A stretch of 36,024 bases of DNA. It comes from Alphaproteobacteria bacterium (lineage in GTDB: Bacteria > Pseudomonadota > Alphaproteobacteria > Rickettsiales > UBA3002). The notes beneath the pieces are model-generated. The model searched no databases. It was given only the letters and a program-made list of their open reading frames with translations, and was not told where the DNA came from. The DNA lies in the NCBI GenBank assembly GCA_022841525.1, contig JALHRI010000016.1, forward strand, positions 1,552 to 37,575, read 5' to 3'. Below, one piece after another: positions 1-7,724 of this stretch (the first letter of the stretch is position 1; the number at the start of each line of letters is the position of its first letter). The position numbers and the translations under genes are program-made.

Positions 1-365
1 CCAGTGCAAGAGGGGGGCAAACATTTGGTGGTTTTTTGTGAAACAAGAAGGAATGGTGGGGGCTGGTAGATATATTCAGAACCAATCCCGAGTGTAGATT
101 GGTGATTCAGAATCTATCGTATCAGCCCGTCCTTCGCTCGCAAGCAAGCTTCGAAGGACACTTCTACGCCTAAGGTAGGCTCATGTGGCGTAAGTCACCC
201 GAAGCCGAGGGCGTAGGGTGGTGGTCGGCAGCGGAGTCGGAGCGAACTTTGAATCGAACTTCATGCCTAAATTCATGGATGCGATGGCTTGGCTTGGTAC
301 CGTCATGCACCAAGGTCAGGAAAATTGGAAGATGTGCCAAACAATGTGGGCGAAGCAGAGGGTGG
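1..365. other. Accessory-region left edge, no supported gene
   Basis: I see no convincing gene here. There is a short inverted repeat, GTCCTTCG at 129-136 with CGAAGGAC at 152-159, which could form a hairpin. A 43-codon frame (263-394, ATG to TAA) reads as a Trp/Met/Gln-rich peptide, but it overlaps the end of the minus-strand PIN gene and has no recognisable domain. It may be the tail of a degraded gene, since its frame is open from 194. The stretch TGGTGGTCGGCAGC at 219-232 is nearly repeated at 2122-2137, on the other side of the toxin-antitoxin pair. Confidence 0.3.
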
Positions 366-839
366 CTAAAACTTCCAACCTTCTTTTTCCATAAAGCCTT
401 CTAAGTTAATACAATCTACTTTGAAGTGTTTGCAGATGTTTGGAATTTTGGCTGCATTGGGCTTCCATTTTTCTTCCGTTACAACGGTGCAGTTCAAGAT
501 TTTTGCTTTAGCAATTAAAAAGGGGTCGGCATGTGGACCGCCCTTAAGTTGCTTCTTTTGCTCAAGTGAATTTTGAAAATTTCTAACTTTGAATATTTCC
601 CCAACAAATAATGCCTCTTCTGCTTCTGGAGACACAAACACTTTTTTGTGATTTTTAGCCCATTCTGCGAGCAACCCATCTTTTCTCTCTATTTCTTTTG
701 CCGCTTCTTTAACCGAAATAATTTTTCCATCTGATACCAGAGTATCATAAGCATCCCACATTGAAGGGAAAATTTTCTTGGGTATCGCAAACAGAGCCTC
801 AAGCGAATTGGTATCAAAGACGTACATTTGATACCTCAC
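366..839 (-). CDS. PIN-domain toxin-like protein (DUF4411 family)
   Basis: This 157-residue protein has the layout of the DUF4411 branch of PIN nucleases. The N-terminal strand carries FDTNSLEALF with the first acidic metal ligand. An alpha-helical middle follows, and the C-terminal part has HADPFLIAKAKI and TVVTEEKW, the usual places of the later acidic residues. PIN proteins are Mg2+-dependent ribonucleases, often toxins that cleave RNA. The gene starts 26 bp inside the end of the upstream Xre-ImmA gene, so the two are probably translationally coupled, and pairs of this type are a recurrent toxin-antitoxin arrangement. An alternative ATG four codons in (825-827) gives MYVFDTN, a more typical family start. 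Base composition is clearly more AT-rich than the housekeeping genes, suggesting acquisition. That it acts as a toxin is inferred from family and context. Confidence 0.8.
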   Translation of the reverse strand: MRYQMYVFDTNSLEALFAIPKKIFPSMWDAYDTLVSDGKIISVKEAAKEIERKDGLLAEWAKNHKKVFVSPEAEEALFVGEIFKVRNFQNSLEQKKQLKGGPHADPFLIAKAKILNCTVVTEEKWKPNAAKIPNICKHFKVDCINLEGFMEKEGWKF

Positions 840-1998
840 GACTTAGGAATCTTTCCTCAATTTTAGGAAAGAATTTCTCTTTAACATCTAAATGTGAGGC
901 CGCCTCTTCAAGGCTGATTGATCCTTGGCTATAGTTTCGCAAAACTAGAGATAAGTAGGCGTTACCAAGGTAAGCAATTTTTGTGTTGTAAGGGTCGCCA
1001 CCACTCTTCTTGGATTCTTTCTCCTTTTGCTTCTTTGCAGCGTACCCTTGATCCCATTCATGCACCTTGCTTTGATAAAACGCCTTATCAACATATTTAT
1101 GGGTTAGGAAACGCCGCAATATAACCTCTCTGCTAACATGATATTTGGCAGCGAGTATTCGAAAAATTTCATCGTTTATTGCCACGCCTTTAGCATCTGA
1201 AACGAATTCTTGTTCAGGCACCAAAAATTCGGCCGCAAAAGCGTTACACTTAACTTCGATATGTGAGGGGTCATTGAATTCTAGATTCCAGAAATTAGTA
1301 TCAAAGATATCCAAATAACTTTGCTTGAAAAGGATATGCGCAAGCTCATGGAAAAGAGTGAATATCTGCCGATTATCTTCTAGCGAGTTATTGATGAAGA
1401 TAATTGGGTAAAGATCATCATAGATACAGAACCCAGCAACGCGATCATTTCTAAATGCCTCTTTGAAAACATAGATTCCATGGTCTGCCAGTAATGAACG
1501 CCAATTTTTTAATGCAGCGTCACTGTTTTTCCATGAGGTTTGGTCGTTCAGCGTAACACCAAGAGCTTCTCTGACTTTCTTTGCAATTTGGGGGATGCTG
1601 CCACTATTTGCACTGTTTATCCAAGCAATGCGATTGCTCTGGTTGACGCTGTCGCCGCTTTGTAATTCTCTAAGGCTAATTTGAAATGCTTTTGCCTTCC
1701 TAAACAGTTGCCTGATTGTGGGTGAAAGGGATGCAATGCCTTCCTCGGAAACTGCGCGCAACGATTTTTCGATGGTTTCTTCTTGTGGGCGATCAGGAAA
1801 GAAAAAGAGAGCAATCGGCCTGTGCAATATTTCAGCAATTTTTTCGAGCTGGGCATAGCTAGGCGCAGATTTACCTTCCTCCCATTGAGGAAATTTTGAA
1901 AGAGATTGTTTTTTTGAAATTTCTTCAAGCGAATAGCCAGCGATCTCACGCGCCCAACGCAGCACATCTCGATTAATTGGCATTGCACTTTTTGTCAT
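814..1998 (-). CDS. Xre-family HTH / ImmA-IrrE metallopeptidase regulator
   Basis: The 394-residue protein joins an N-terminal helix-turn-helix of the Xre/Cro type (about residues 7-65) to an ImmA/IrrE zinc peptidase domain. The metal-binding helix is HELAHILF, preceded by the IIFINNSL strand and followed by the conserved CNAFAAEFLVP segment with the third ligand region. Such proteins repress their own operon and can be inactivated or activated by self- or partner cleavage. Here it precedes and overlaps a PIN-domain gene, so it is the likely antitoxin or regulator. The family usually begins MxINxxxLRWARE, which matches the internal ATG at 1983 (MPINRDVLRWARE) better than the ATG at 1998. A perfect 19-bp palindrome lies immediately upstream at 2002-2020 and is a probable autoregulatory operator. 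Low GC content contrasts with the surrounding genes. Confidence 0.85.
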   Translation of the reverse strand: MTKSAMPINRDVLRWAREIAGYSLEEISKKQSLSKFPQWEEGKSAPSYAQLEKIAEILHRPIALFFFPDRPQEETIEKSLRAVSEEGIASLSPTIRQLFRKAKAFQISLRELQSGDSVNQSNRIAWINSANSGSIPQIAKKVREALGVTLNDQTSWKNSDAALKNWRSLLADHGIYVFKEAFRNDRVAGFCIYDDLYPIIFINNSLEDNRQIFTLFHELAHILFKQSYLDIFDTNFWNLEFNDPSHIEVKCNAFAAEFLVPEQEFVSDAKGVAINDEIFRILAAKYHVSREVILRRFLTHKYVDKAFYQSKVHEWDQGYAAKKQKEKESKKSGGDPYNTKIAYLGNAYLSLVLRNYSQGSISLEEAASHLDVKEKFFPKIEERFLSREVSNVRL

Positions 1999-2001
1999 TG
2001 T

Positions 2002-2020
2002 ATAAAAATACTATTTTTAT
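2002..2020. promoter_or_regulatory. Palindromic operator of the Xre-ImmA/PIN operon
   Basis: ATAAAAATA-C-TATTTTTAT is a perfect 9-bp inverted repeat around a single C, ending three bases before the upstream ATG of the Xre-ImmA gene. On the minus strand TTGATT (just upstream) and TATACA lie about 18 bp apart and could be -35 and -10 elements. This would put the transcription start just downstream of the 1998 ATG and favour the 1983 start. A binding site for the encoded Xre repressor is the natural reading; this is inference. Confidence 0.6.
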
Positions 2021-2221
2021 CGAATCAAGTCACACAGAAATTATCCAAAGAGGACTTGAACTAGTATAGAACTCTCGGAAAGCGTTGCATTTTGTGCCCT
2101 TTCGCAGAATTCACTCCTCTTTGGTGGTATCGGCAGCCCGACCCAAATCAGGAACCTAGAACTGCGCTGAAATGCTTATGTGAGGCAGATTCTCTGCGGT
2201 CTAAAATAGGCTGAAAGAAAA

Positions 2222-2297
<76 letters not shown>

Positions 2298-2318
2298 ACA
2301 CGGCGTGTGCAGGGCGGC

Positions 2319-2346
2319 AAATTAGGCAAATGCGCGCGATAGTCAA
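2319..2346 (-). promoter_or_regulatory. Sigma-70 type promoter of tRNA-Ala
   Basis: On the minus strand TTGACT (2341-2346) and TAATTT (2319-2324) are 16 bp apart and would start transcription about 15 bases before the tRNA 5' end. It runs divergently from the adjacent nucleotidyltransferase gene. Confidence 0.5.
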
Positions 2347-2358
2347 GTCTTTTGCGCG

Positions 2359-2390
2359 ATGTCATGAAAATGACATAAAACCCATATAAT
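2359..2390 (+). promoter_or_regulatory. 18-bp regulatory box and -10 of the AbiEii-like gene
   Basis: ATGTCATGAAAATGACAT (2359-2376) is followed eight bases later by a perfect TATAAT (2385-2390), nine bases before the ATG at 2399. Transcription would therefore be nearly leaderless. No good -35 exists at the right spacing; the box occupies that position, as expected of an activator-dependent promoter. The same 18-mer with one change stands before the gene at 18432, and variants stand at 20011, 32375 and 33591. Confidence 0.6.
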
Positions 2391-2398
2391 TAACCGTC

Positions 2399-3571
2399 AT
2401 GCCGTTACTGCGTACAGAGCCCGATTGGGGGAGCGACGATTACGCTTCCCTACATACACGCTACCAGCAATTAGTAGCGGCTGAACTTGCGCGGGCGATG
2501 CGAGATCTCCGCATATCAAAAAGCTTAAGCGGCAGAGAAATCACGTCTATTTCCTTAGGTGGCAGTAGTGCCCTTGGCAGCAATCAACGCCCCGCACATG
2601 ATCTGGATCTTTATTTATGGGGCTATGAAAAGCCGCATGAACATGACCGCTATCAAAACCGTCAACGTGCTGTGGAGGCTTGGGTTAGAAAGGCTGTAAG
2701 CGGTATCGCTGGGGCTAGCATTGAATACATCTACACGCAAAGCTTAGATCAACCGCCGTACGGCTTACAAAAAATCATGATTAAAATCCCCGTACCCGAG
2801 CATGCGCAGCAAGGCGGCGTTCGTGCGGTGATCGTGAAGTTGGAAGTACATCATGAATGTGAAAAAAATTTCCTGCCAGTCATCCCAGCCTGCTCGCAGC
2901 ACCCCTTACCCCGTATTGACGAACGCATGGTAATGGCACAAAAGCTCAGCCGCGCCATTAAACCAGACGGGGGACTCAAGCCGGTTGACCTATGGGATCT
3001 GCATTTTTTCGTTGAACAGTTTAAGGGCACCGATCACGCCCCCGATTTGTTTCGCAAACTGGCGATCGCGGGCTTTGCCTGCGAAGGGGATCTGCGCAAA
3101 CCCATTACGCTAGACTGGCTGCAAGACGCCGACGACACGCAGATCAGTGCTGTGCTGGAAGGTATGGAGAAGAACATTCCACCCTCTGCAATCCGCCAGC
3201 ATTTGGGCAGCAATACTCACGCGCAGCTCGCTACGTTGCGAGTCTGGGTAAAAGCAGTTCAAAGCTTTTTACGAGACACCTTCCCGCGCAAAGAAGGTGC
3301 AGATATCGGCAAGCCCGCAATGATAGAAGATCTCGTCGCACTGTCAGATGGCGAGCAAATATTTCTTACAGCGCTGTTAAAAGGCAGGCTACTCGCTGGC
3401 CGAGTGACGCAGACCTCCATCGAAGCGCAGGCGCTGATGGAAGGCATACCAGCAGATGTCGCTGCTGAGATAGTGCCCAGAATTCTCTCGGATAACGGCA
3501 TTCTGCATCAGCAAGAAATGACGAGCCGCAGAGCCTCAGCCGCGCACGAAGGTCAGCGTGGTGTCGGTTGA
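2399..3571 (+). CDS. AbiEii/AbiGii-like nucleotidyltransferase
   Basis: The 390-residue protein has a nucleotidyltransferase signature: GGSSALGSNQRPAHDLDLYL (about residues 54-73), i.e. a GGS motif followed by the DxD metal-binding pair. A KLEVHHE strand follows where a third acidic residue is expected. After that comes an ERMVMAQKLSRAI...KPVDLWDLHFF block like the second conserved part of the AbiEii family. AbiEii proteins are toxins of type IV toxin-antitoxin and phage-defence systems that transfer nucleotides to RNA. No AbiEi-type antitoxin lies beside it, so it is an orphan or has another role. It runs convergently into yaaA, overlapping its end by 36 bp. The start is set by TATAAT at 2385-2390 and has no ribosome-binding site. 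Family placement is moderately sure; toxicity is not shown. Confidence 0.65.
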   Translation: MPLLRTEPDWGSDDYASLHTRYQQLVAAELARAMRDLRISKSLSGREITSISLGGSSALGSNQRPAHDLDLYLWGYEKPHEHDRYQNRQRAVEAWVRKAVSGIAGASIEYIYTQSLDQPPYGLQKIMIKIPVPEHAQQGGVRAVIVKLEVHHECEKNFLPVIPACSQHPLPRIDERMVMAQKLSRAIKPDGGLKPVDLWDLHFFVEQFKGTDHAPDLFRKLAIAGFACEGDLRKPITLDWLQDADDTQISAVLEGMEKNIPPSAIRQHLGSNTHAQLATLRVWVKAVQSFLRDTFPRKEGADIGKPAMIEDLVALSDGEQIFLTALLKGRLLAGRVTQTSIEAQALMEGIPADVAAEIVPRILSDNGILHQQEMTSRRASAAHEGQRGVG

Positions 3572-4303
3572 TAAATCCTTATCGAACCGGTAGCCATCCA
3601 GCGTAAAGCCGCGCAGGTCGGCGGCGTTGGTGATGGCGTGTTCGATCACAAACCGTGCCATGTTTCCGCGGGCGCGCTTAGCAAACAGACCCACAATTTT
3701 TAGCTGATTGCCTTTTTTCTCCTTAAAATCGATGCGCACTTCACGCAGTTTCAGCGCCTTTCTATCGACGGCGTCAGCATATTCGTTCGATGCCAGATTG
3801 AGCAGAATATCCGTGCCGGCCGCGCGCGCGTCGTCGTTTAGCATTTCTGTAATGGTGCTGCCCCAGAACTGATAGAGGTTTTTATGCGCGCCGATGCTAA
3901 GCTTGGTGCCCATTTCCAGGCGGTAAGGAAACATCAGATCAAACGGCCTGAGCACGCCGTAAAGGCCAGAAAGCATACGCAAATGCGCGCACATAAAATC
4001 AAGCCGCGAGGCGGGCAGCGTATCAATATCCAGGCCGTCATACACATCGCCGCGAAACATGTAGGCAGCAGGTGCTGCGTTTTTTTCGCTGAAAGTGCCT
4101 GGGAAATTCTCAAAGCGCTGATAATTCAGCGCCGCGAGTTTCGGGCTGATGTCCATCAGCGCGGCAATCTGTTGTTCGCTGAGCGTTTGCAGGCTTTGAA
4201 TGAGGGTGCGGCTTTGCTTCAGTAAGCGCGGCAGCTCGGTGGCATGATCAGGGAATTCAGGCCGCTCAGTCAGCGTTTTGGCGGGGGAAAGGATGAGAAG
4301 CAC
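3536..4303 (-). CDS. yaaA: Peroxide stress protein YaaA (DUF328/UPF0246)
   Basis: This 255-residue protein matches the YaaA family over its full length. It begins LLILSPAKTL and contains the FENFPGTFSE, MFRGDVYDGLD, MLSGLYGVLRPFD and YRLEMGTKL blocks. A C-terminal LIVGLFAKRARGNMARFVIE-like segment follows. In E. coli YaaA limits free intracellular iron during hydrogen peroxide stress, is induced by OxyR and protects DNA; the fold binds DNA. The start codon is GTG, three bases after the stop of the SDHAF4-like gene, so the two form an operon. Its 3' end overlaps the convergent AbiEii-like gene by 36 bp. Unlike typA and pccB, I found no second copy of its 3' end. Confidence 0.92.
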   Translation of the reverse strand: MLLILSPAKTLTERPEFPDHATELPRLLKQSRTLIQSLQTLSEQQIAALMDISPKLAALNYQRFENFPGTFSEKNAAPAAYMFRGDVYDGLDIDTLPASRLDFMCAHLRMLSGLYGVLRPFDLMFPYRLEMGTKLSIGAHKNLYQFWGSTITEMLNDDARAAGTDILLNLASNEYADAVDRKALKLREVRIDFKEKKGNQLKIVGLFAKRARGNMARFVIEHAITNAADLRGFTLDGYRFDKDLSTDTTLTFVRG

Positions 4304-4306
4304 GGC

Positions 4307-4465
4307 TTAAAAATCCACGCATTTACCGCCAATTTCCCAGTCGCCGTAACGGGTGGGTTCAGGCTTTTTACTGCCGCCAATTTCTTCGGGCAGCGGGTTT
4401 TTATCCTCGCCCGCCTCCGGCGCGGGCGTGGCAGAAGGCTCTTGCGGTAACGGTTTTTTTTCCAT
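4307..4465 (-). CDS. Succinate dehydrogenase assembly factor 4-like (DUF1674)
   Basis: A 52-residue protein that is easy to miss. The N-terminal half is a Pro/Glu-rich linker. The C-terminal half reads EEIGGSKKPEPTRYGDWE and ends KCVDF, the hallmark EPTRYGDWE...DF signature of DUF1674. In mitochondria the family member SDHAF4 chaperones the flavinylated succinate dehydrogenase subunit; alphaproteobacteria carry small homologues. The start at 4465 could instead be the ATG two codons upstream (4471). It is the first gene of a two-gene unit with yaaA (three-base gap) and is divergent from the rsmB-like gene. The overlapping 86-codon frame (4270-4530) is out of frame with this protein and not real. 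Confidence 0.88.
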   Translation of the reverse strand: MEKKPLPQEPSATPAPEAGEDKNPLPEEIGGSKKPEPTRYGDWEIGGKCVDF

Positions 4466-4516
4466 GAACATGCTATAGCAGCTTGTCGACAGCAGTGCAA
4501 ATCGCTAGTGGAGGGC

Positions 4517-5773
4517 ATGGATTCTGCCACCCTTACCCGAAAAATCGCCGCTGACGTGCTGCATCATGCCCTCAGCACGCGTACTGCACCGGAATTTATT
4601 GCGGTGTCGCAATTTGGCGGGGCGAGCATGCGCGACGACGATGCGCGTTTTGTGCGCAGCATGGTGCTAAGCGCGTTTCGTCACCTCGGCCAGATCGATG
4701 CGGTGATCACGCGCTATCTTGAAAAGCCGCTTTCACCTTCCAAAGCGTGGGTGATGTGCGCGCTGCGCATTGGCATCGTACAACTTTATTTTCACGACGT
4801 GCCCGCCCACGCAGCGGTCAACACGACGGTAGAAGCGCTGAAACACACTAAGTTCAAGGCGCTGAGCGGTCTGAGCAATGCGGTATTGAAAAAAATCGCG
4901 CAGCAAAAACCCGAGCTGCCGGAGGCCACCATCAACATTCCGGGCTGGATGTATGCCCGTTGGCAGGCGCATTACGGCGCAGAGATAACACGGGCGATGG
5001 CGCAGATGGCAAGCGTAGAGCCGCCATACGATGTGTATGGTGCGGATGTAAAAAATGCTGCACCCATGCTGCAGCTTAATGCGCACACATTGCGCTGCAA
5101 TAATTCTGAGGCACTGCACGCGCTACTTGGCGATCAGCCGCACTGTTTTGTGCAGGATATTGCTGCCAGCTATCCGGTAAGTATGCTGGGAAATATCGCG
5201 CACAAACATGTACTCGATAGTGGTGCGGCACCGGGTGGTAAAACGATGCAGCTGCTGATGCAGGGCGCGCAGGTGACCGCACTGGACCGCTCGGAAAAAC
5301 GCATGGCGCGCCTCAAGGAAAATCTCGCCGCACGCGGGCTTCATGCGTCGTGTATCGTCGCCGATGCCTTGGCGTTTACGCCGCAAACACCGCCAGATAT
5401 CGTATTACTTGATGCACCGTGCAGTGCTACCGGCACGTGGCGCAAACATCCCGAAGTGCTGCATTTGCTGCGCGAAGAAACGGTGCAGGAGCTTGCAGTG
5501 GTACAAAAAGCGCTGTTGGATCAAGCCTGGTCGTGGTTGCGCTCAGGCGGTCTGCTTGCCTACAGCGTGTGCTCGCTGCAACCTGAGGAAGGCGAAGATC
5601 AGCTCAGCGCGTTTTTAGCGCGCCATGCGGATGCCCGTATTTACTCGCCGGATACGACCCATCTGTATATGCCCGCCATCCAGCCGGATGGAACGCTGCG
5701 CACCCATTTGGCGATGATGGCCGAACAGGGCGGTATGGATGGTTTTTTCGCCGTGGTGTTTGAAAAGGCCTAG
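4517..5773 (+). CDS. rsmB: RsmB/NOP-family rRNA (cytosine-5) methyltransferase
   Basis: A two-domain RNA m5C methyltransferase of about 418 residues. Residues 1-140 form the NusB-like RNA-binding domain (DARFVRSMVLSAFRHLGQID, HAAVNTTVEALK). The SAM-binding domain follows with LDSGAAPGGKT (motif I), ALDRSEKRM (motif II), motif IV LLDAPCSATGTWRKHPE and motif VI YSVCSLQPEEGE. The two catalytic cysteines, in DAPCS and SVCSL, are both present. RsmB methylates C967 of 16S rRNA in E. coli. I place the start at the ATG at 4517; a GTG at 4508 in the same frame is possible and neither has a well-spaced ribosome-binding site. It is divergent from the SDHAF4-like gene and convergent with hpt. Confidence 0.9.
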   Translation: MDSATLTRKIAADVLHHALSTRTAPEFIAVSQFGGASMRDDDARFVRSMVLSAFRHLGQIDAVITRYLEKPLSPSKAWVMCALRIGIVQLYFHDVPAHAAVNTTVEALKHTKFKALSGLSNAVLKKIAQQKPELPEATINIPGWMYARWQAHYGAEITRAMAQMASVEPPYDVYGADVKNAAPMLQLNAHTLRCNNSEALHALLGDQPHCFVQDIAASYPVSMLGNIAHKHVLDSGAAPGGKTMQLLMQGAQVTALDRSEKRMARLKENLAARGLHASCIVADALAFTPQTPPDIVLLDAPCSATGTWRKHPEVLHLLREETVQELAVVQKALLDQAWSWLRSGGLLAYSVCSLQPEEGEDQLSAFLARHADARIYSPDTTHLYMPAIQPDGTLRTHLAMMAEQGGMDGFFAVVFEKA

Positions 5774-5781
5774 CTCTCGGT

Positions 5782-6318
5782 CTAGTGAACATCGAGGTAG
5801 CCGATGAAGGGCAGCTCGCGGTAATGGTTGGCGTAATCTAGCCCGTAGCCGACGACGAATTTATCAGGAATGGAAAAGCCGACAAAATCCGCTTTGACAT
5901 CGACGGTGAGTTTGCCGGGTTTTTCCAGCAACATTGCCACTTTCAGGCTGCGCGCGCCGCGGCGCAACAGCTCTTCGCGCGCGAACGCAAGCGTGCGGCC
6001 GGTTTCTAAAATATCATCAACGATCAGGACATCGCGGCCGCCTACTTCTTCGCTAATGTCGCGCTGAATCACCACCGTACCTGAGCTTTGCGTGCCGGAC
6101 CCGTAGCTTGAGAGCGTCATAAAATCGATCATCGGGTGCACGCCGATGGCATACAGCTCGCGCACTAAATCGGCCGTAAACATGAACGAGCCGCGCAGCA
6201 ACGCCACCAGCACAAATTCCTGAGGCATGACTTTGGCGATTTCGGCGGCCATCGCCTCGGTGCGTTCTTTAATTTCAGCAGCCGTGTAAAGAATGGGAAT
6301 CGTGCGTTTATCAGCCAT
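5782..6318 (-). CDS. hpt: Hypoxanthine phosphoribosyltransferase
   Basis: This 178-residue purine salvage enzyme transfers phosphoribosyl from PRPP to hypoxanthine (and often guanine). The PRPP-binding loop is DVLIVDDILETGRTL with the adjacent acidic pair. VALLRGSFMFTADL supplies the pyrophosphate-binding loop, MTLSSYGSGT is the flexible loop, and DFVGFSIPDKFVVGYGLDY is the purine-binding C-terminal signature of HPRT. The length is normal. It starts three bases after the stop of the zinc-ribbon gene and is probably cotranscribed with it. Confidence 0.95.
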   Translation of the reverse strand: MADKRTIPILYTAAEIKERTEAMAAEIAKVMPQEFVLVALLRGSFMFTADLVRELYAIGVHPMIDFMTLSSYGSGTQSSGTVVIQRDISEEVGGRDVLIVDDILETGRTLAFAREELLRRGARSLKVAMLLEKPGKLTVDVKADFVGFSIPDKFVVGYGLDYANHYRELPFIGYLDVH

Positions 6319-6321
6319 AAA

Positions 6322-7002
6322 CTACCGGAAAGAAAGTTGCATATCGTCACCCAGATCCACGACAACACGCTCCACACGGTGGCCAAAGCTGGTGCTCATA
6401 TTGGTGATGCGAAACGGGTAGCTCTCGCCAGCCTTGATGGTTTTATTCACCTCATAAATGCGCGAGGCGATTTCTTCCCCCTCGCTATCAAGCAGCATCA
6501 CGCGCACGAGTGGCAAACGCCGCGCGTCCTCAGCCTCATTGGCAATCTCGCCGGAGATCACAAAACGCGTGCGCTGTCCTTCTTCTTCGCGCGCCATGCG
6601 GGTATTGCCGAATTTCAGACCCTTTGTGTCGACATGGCCCACCATGCGGTAGAGCGGGGCGAGTACTGGCGCATTGTGCCAGCGGGCGTAACTTGCATAA
6701 AACGCCGTCACCAACCAGATCAGCGCGAAGGCGACACTGGCGGCGATTAGGGGTGTGTGCGGCAGCGGTCTGGTGGCAATCGCGGGCAGCTGGAACGAGG
6801 ATGTTTCGGCAGATGCAGCACTCGCACCTGCCTGATCCGCGACCAAGGCGGCAAAGTCAGCGCGCGCGCCTGCTGCCGCCGCTTCAGGCAGCGCATGCCA
6901 CTGATGCTTGCACACCCCGCAGCGCACCGTGCGCCCGGATGCGGGCATCAGATGATCGGCGAGTAAAAATTTGGAATCGCATTTTGGGCAAGATAAAATC
7001 AT
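6322..7002 (-). CDS. MJ0042-type zinc-ribbon membrane protein (DUF3426)
   Basis: A 226-residue protein. The N-terminal zinc ribbon has two CxxC pairs (SCPKCDSKF at residues 4-12 and CGVCKHQW at about 28-35), the MJ0042/agl-zinc family signature. An Ala/Pro-rich linker, a single transmembrane helix (about residues 82-108, LIAASVAFALIWLVTAFYAS) and a soluble C-terminal domain follow. The last part, with FVISGEIANEAEDAR and VRVMLLDSEGEEI, is the DUF3426 beta-sandwich. Such genes commonly sit divergently beside ftsE in alphaproteobacteria, as here (59-bp gap). The function is unknown; a regulatory or envelope role is only a guess. Confidence 0.85.
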   Translation of the reverse strand: MILSCPKCDSKFLLADHLMPASGRTVRCGVCKHQWHALPEAAAAGARADFAALVADQAGASAASAETSSFQLPAIATRPLPHTPLIAASVAFALIWLVTAFYASYARWHNAPVLAPLYRMVGHVDTKGLKFGNTRMAREEEGQRTRFVISGEIANEAEDARRLPLVRVMLLDSEGEEIASRIYEVNKTIKAGESYPFRITNMSTSFGHRVERVVVDLGDDMQLSFR

Positions 7003-7061
7003 GCCCTCACCATAATGGTTTGCACTTGCGAAGCCAACCGTAATGTTGCAAGGCTTGGGGT

Positions 7062-7724
7062 ATGATTCGCGCTGAAAATATCTCGCTTGCTTATTTGCCC
7101 GGCACTCCGGTGCTGGATCATTTAAGCCTGCATTTAGATCCCGGCTCGTTCACCTTTATTGCGGGCGCTTCGGGGGCGGGAAAATCCTCGCTGCTTAGCG
7201 TGCTGTCGCTTTCGCAAAAACCGCACGGCGGCAGCTTGCATTTATTTGGTCAGGATGCCACCGATTTAAGCCGCGAACAACTGCCGTATGTGCGGCGAAA
7301 AATCGGCACGGTGTTTCAGGATTTTGAACTGCTGCCCCATTTAAGTGTCGCAGAAAATGTTGGCCTGCCCTTAAAAATCGCGGGCGAAGACCGCCGCGAG
7401 ATTGATGCCAAGGTGAGCGAACTACTCGCCTGGATTGGCCTGAGCGATCATGCCGGCATGCGCCCGCATATGCTTTCTGGCGGGCAGAAACAGCGCGTTG
7501 CGATTGCGCGCGCGGTGATTGCGCAGCCGCATTTAATTTTAGCAGATGAACCCACCGGCAATCTCGATCATGAACTCTCCATGCGGCTGATGCATTTGTT
7601 CAAAACCCTCAATCAAATTGGCACCACCATTGTGTTTGCCACGCACGATGAAAACCTGATGCGCGCGTTTGATTACCCGATTCTTTATTTGCGCGGTGGT
7701 AAGCTGCACCGCCAGCGCCACTAA
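7062..7724 (+). CDS. ftsE: Cell division ATP-binding protein FtsE
   Basis: This 220-residue ABC ATPase has Walker [11 protein letters not shown]-loop [16 protein letters not shown], signature [14 protein letters not shown], Walker [13 protein letters not shown] and an FATHDE switch histidine. FtsE partners the membrane protein FtsX to relay the cytokinetic ring to peptidoglycan hydrolases. The size and the FELLPHLS...NVGLPL region fit FtsE better than LolD. Its normal partner ftsX is not the next gene but lies 2 kb away on the opposite strand. The stop codon overlaps that of the convergent plsC gene by four bases (CTAA read both ways). An AAGG eight bases before the ATG may serve as ribosome-binding site. 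Confidence 0.9.
   Translation: MIRAENISLAYLPGTPVLDHLSLHLDPGSFTFIAGASGAGKSSLLSVLSLSQKPHGGSLHLFGQDATDLSREQLPYVRRKIGTVFQDFELLPHLSVAENVGLPLKIAGEDRREIDAKVSELLAWIGLSDHAGMRPHMLSGGQKQRVAIARAVIAQPHLILADEPTGNLDHELSMRLMHLFKTLNQIGTTIVFATHDENLMRAFDYPILYLRGGKLHRQRH

Noticed and set aside
230-300. Possible tRNA remnant (GAATCGAAC near 251)
   Set aside because: The minus-strand T-arm-like GTTCGATTC has no complementary stem and no anticodon arm follows.
183-404. 73-codon plus-strand frame at the left edge
   Set aside because: No recognisable domain, low-complexity Arg/Trp composition, and it overlaps the PIN gene. The alternative frame ending at 394 looks more protein-like but is also unsupported.
2300-2398. 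Relic of the yaaA 3' end upstream of the AbiEii-like gene
   Set aside because: I compared this stretch with the yaaA end and saw no match, so the left border of that cassette remains undefined.
4270-4530. 86-codon minus-strand frame between yaaA and rsmB
   Set aside because: It is out of frame with the DUF1674/SDHAF4-like gene at 4307-4465, which carries a clear family signature.
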